Of a DNA stretch of 45,578 nucleotides, positions 43,454 through 45,578 are shown piece after piece (position 1 is the first letter of the stretch; every line of letters starts with the position of its first letter). The stretch comes from Bacteroidales bacterium (GTDB taxonomy: Bacteria > Bacteroidota > Bacteroidia > Bacteroidales > GCA-2748055), in assembly GCA_021738565.1 (NCBI GenBank), contig JAIPBT010000036.1, forward strand, positions 1 to 45,578, written 5' to 3'. The translations under genes were made by a program, and so were the position numbers. The notes under the pieces were generated by a model. That model worked only from the letters and a program-made list of their open reading frames with translations, ran no database searches and was not told where the DNA came from.

Positions 43454-45154
43454 ATGAAACATTCACGACCATTCCTTGCAATTGCCATTCTTCTTTTCAT
43501 GGTCCAACCTGTTCGTCCGGAACAGCTTCAATCTTTCAGCGTTCCATCAGATATGCCTTCGGTAAGGATAACCGCCACCAACTCCAATGAAGTGGGGAAA
43601 TATGAAAAATTCGAGGCACACATCGAATTAGAAAATGTTCAGTACGAAAACCCCTACGATCCCACTGATATAGATCTATACGCAGAGTTTACAACCCCTT
43701 CCGGAAAAAAAATAAGGATCAATGGTTTTTATGACAATTACATGGATGCCGACCAATGGAAGGTCCGCTTTTCCCCGGGAGATACCGGAACATACAAATA
43801 CCAGCTATTCGTGGAGGATGACGGTAAAAAAGGGAAGTCAGCCCCGGGAACCTTTAAGGCAGCGGAATCGGAACACCACGGATGGATCAGTCCTTCGAAT
43901 GTAAACAAACGCTATTTCGCACATGATGACGGCACCACCTATTACGGCGTAGGGGTCTACTCTCCCTGGCGGAACACCATGGAAAGGTTTGAAACATTTT
44001 CAGAACACGGGGCCAATTTATTTGCCATATGGGACATTACCTATGGAGGTTTTGTGAATGGAACAGGTCTGATCGAAGAGGAACTGGGGCGTTATAACCA
44101 GTTGAAGCTGGGACGCATCGACTCCATGCTCACCATATTTGAAGAAAAGAATATCAGGATGATGTATGCCATCTGGCCACACGATTTGTTTTCTAAGACA
44201 GTGTGGGCAGCACAATGGAAACAAAATCCATACAACCAGCTGATCGATGTGGACGATGTTTACAGCGACTCCCTGGTCTGGGAATACCAGAAAAAGAAAT
44301 ACCGCTACATGATTGCCCGCTTTTCCCACAGCCGCAGCTGGGGAATTTGGGAACTGATCAACGAGATGAATGGTACCGACGGTTGGGCCCATGGCAGGCA
44401 CCAGGAATGTTACGACTGGGTGGAGAAATGCGAACGCTATTTTGAAGAAAATGATCCCTACAACCACCCGGTCACTGCATCATTCAGCGGCGGTTTCAAT
44501 GAATACAGGGAGGAATTGTACTACAGGATCGATATTCCCAACATTCACGTTTACCCGGCCCAGGGGTGGAAAAAGAAATATCCTTCAGATACCATGCGCA
44601 GTGCAGTTTACAATTACGCCTGGGCAAGCAGGAGATTCAGGGACAACTTCGAGAAGCCTGCCATCTTCGGGGAAGCAGGCGCAGGCCTGGCATATTTTAA
44701 GCCTGAGGATCCAAACTACCATATTGCCTACCACCATCAGATATGGGCCTCACTGACCAATGGACTGGCTGCCACACCGGTATGGTGGGATTACCCGGTC
44801 CTGACAGAAGGGGACTGGGACCAGTTACAAAACCTTGCAGTTTTTGTCGAGGAAATGGACCTTGCCAACCTTCAGTACCAGCCCCTGGACGCAAAAGCTG
44901 ATGGGGCTGATATCTATGTGATGGGGACAAAAAATGATGCCTTCGGGTGGGCAAGATCATATGACCGGGAAGTGATCGGCACAACCTTATTCACGATAGA
45001 AGGCCTGGACAATGGAAAATACACTGTATCAATCTATGATCCATGGACCGGGGAATACTGCGAAAAATCAACCACAAAATGCCGGGACGGAAAGATCAGT
45101 TTTGATATTCAGGAAACATATGACAAACAGGATATCGCATTCAAGATCAGGTAA
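43454..45154 (+). CDS. DUF5060-type clan A glycoside hydrolase, exported
   Basis: This 566-residue enzyme has a signal peptide (1-20), an N-terminal Ig-like DUF5060 domain (about 25-135, GKYEKFEAHIELENVQYENP), a TIM barrel like GH5/GH39 (about 150-470) and a small C-terminal beta domain. The acid/base candidate is Glu304 in WGIWELINEMNG and the nucleophile candidate Glu407 in AIFGEAGAG. The ATG at 43454 opens the signal peptide; an upstream frame from 43367 would start in low-complexity DNA. DUF5060 proteins are common in Bacteroidota loci for algal and plant polysaccharides. Exact substrate cannot be told. Located divergently from a GH28-type gene, without a SusCD pair nearby. Confidence 0.85.
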   Translation: MKHSRPFLAIAILLFMVQPVRPEQLQSFSVPSDMPSVRITATNSNEVGKYEKFEAHIELENVQYENPYDPTDIDLYAEFTTPSGKKIRINGFYDNYMDADQWKVRFSPGDTGTYKYQLFVEDDGKKGKSAPGTFKAAESEHHGWISPSNVNKRYFAHDDGTTYYGVGVYSPWRNTMERFETFSEHGANLFAIWDITYGGFVNGTGLIEEELGRYNQLKLGRIDSMLTIFEEKNIRMMYAIWPHDLFSKTVWAAQWKQNPYNQLIDVDDVYSDSLVWEYQKKKYRYMIARFSHSRSWGIWELINEMNGTDGWAHGRHQECYDWVEKCERYFEENDPYNHPVTASFSGGFNEYREELYYRIDIPNIHVYPAQGWKKKYPSDTMRSAVYNYAWASRRFRDNFEKPAIFGEAGAGLAYFKPEDPNYHIAYHHQIWASLTNGLAATPVWWDYPVLTEGDWDQLQNLAVFVEEMDLANLQYQPLDAKADGADIYVMGTKNDAFGWARSYDREVIGTTLFTIEGLDNGKYTVSIYDPWTGEYCEKSTTKCRDGKISFDIQETYDKQDIAFKIR

Positions 45155-45164
45155 AGAAGATGTC

Positions 45165-45372
45165 AGTTCGTCGGTGAGACGGTGAGTCGGTGAGACAGTT
45201 TGTCGGTGAGACAGTTTGTCGGTGAGACGGTGAGTCGGTGAGACGGTGAGTCGGTGAGACAGTTTGTCGGTGAGACAGTTTGTCGGTGAGACGGTGAGTC
45301 GGTGAGACGGTGAGTCGGTGAGACAGTTCGTCGGTAAGACGGTGAGACGGTGAGACAGTTCGTCGGTAAATT
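45165..45372. repeat. 16-bp minisatellite of about 13 units with two unit types
   Basis: Thirteen consecutive 16-bp units start at 45165. Type A is AGTTTGTCGGTGAGAC (with C for T in some units) and type B is GGTGAGTCGGTGAGAC. Their order is A B A A B B A A B B A B A, so the inner part has a 64-bp AABB period. The last three units have extra changes (GGTAAGAC, GGTGAGACGGTGAGAC). Both unit types share the 8-bp core GGTGAGAC, and B is nearly two copies of it. It lies just downstream of a gene and is unlikely to code. Confidence 0.9.
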
Positions 45373-45578
45373 ATTTCAGAACGTGGCTAAATGATATCCG
45401 ATATAACGCAAACCGCTTTCCGCATACCACATACCACATACCGTCAGCGTGTGCAAAAACCCTCCAGAATTGTTCATAACCTGTTTTTTGGATAATCCAT
45501 TACTAACCAATGATTCAGTAACTTGTATATAACAAAATCAAGGTATTATGGATCATAAACAGGGAACAGATCGCAATC

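Noticed and set aside
45165-45372. CRISPR-like array
   Set aside because: Units are directly adjacent without unique spacers, so it is a tandem minisatellite.

Overview
The window is a piece of a Bacteroidota chromosome, probably a free-living or gut-type Bacteroidales/Marinilabiliales relative. The evidence is a SusC/SusD pair inside a polysaccharide utilization locus, many lipoproteins with acidic residues after the lipobox cysteine, exact matches to the Bacteroidota promoter box TAnnTTTG, and few Shine-Dalgarno sequences. No rRNA, tRNA, CRISPR array or intact insertion sequence was found.

Layout. 1-2500: intergenic DNA, an AAA ATPase of the DUF4143 type on the minus strand, an A+T-rich stretch with regularly spaced palindromes, and a HEAT-repeat fragment. 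2532-17249: a glycan locus on the plus strand, made of a membrane-anchored propeller/LuxR-type regulator, a PF10091 ('glycoamylase-like') hydrolase, SusC, SusD, an Ig/LamG surface lipoprotein, a hairpin terminator, a second PF10091 hydrolase with two Ig-like domains, and a GH3 beta-glucosidase. PF10091 contains the GH144 beta-1,2-glucanases, so beta-1,2-glucan is my preferred substrate prediction. 17287-22625: an A+T-richer accessory island with a three-gene split HipA system (HipB/HipS/HipT-like) and three operators exactly 61 bp apart, a small lipoprotein, a type IV AbiE toxin-antitoxin pair whose toxin is frameshifted, a DUF3800 protein and a broken PIN gene. 22807-27780: a tightly coupled molybdenum hydroxylase operon (membrane protein, XdhC-MobA fusion, [2Fe-2S] subunit, Tat-exported molybdopterin subunit). 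27858-32672: a tricorn-type S41 protease and a type 2 tryptophan synthase beta chain, both minus. 33559-36756: a large secreted protein of unknown function with coiled-coil and ankyrin-like parts. 37153-40085: a four-gene operon (YceI, outer membrane porin-like protein, second YceI-like protein, Rrf2 regulator with four cysteines) whose promoter box lies inside a 21-bp dyad. 40193-45154: an unknown surface lipoprotein, a divergent GH28-type lipoprotein and a DUF5060-type clan A hydrolase. 45165-45372: a 16-bp minisatellite.

How the genes fit together. In the glycan locus, surface lipoproteins (SusD, LamG) capture glycan, the PF10091 enzymes cut it, SusC imports oligosaccharides and the GH3 enzyme finishes them in the periplasm. 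The sensor-regulator probably reads oligosaccharides and switches the locus on. The island carries at least three toxin-antitoxin or defence remnants, two of them apparently decayed. The Rrf2 operon looks self-regulated. The most interesting items for a second look are the hip-like operator array, the Rrf2 promoter dyad with its YceI-porin-YceI operon, the AbiEii frameshift, and the phased palindromes at 1891-2066.
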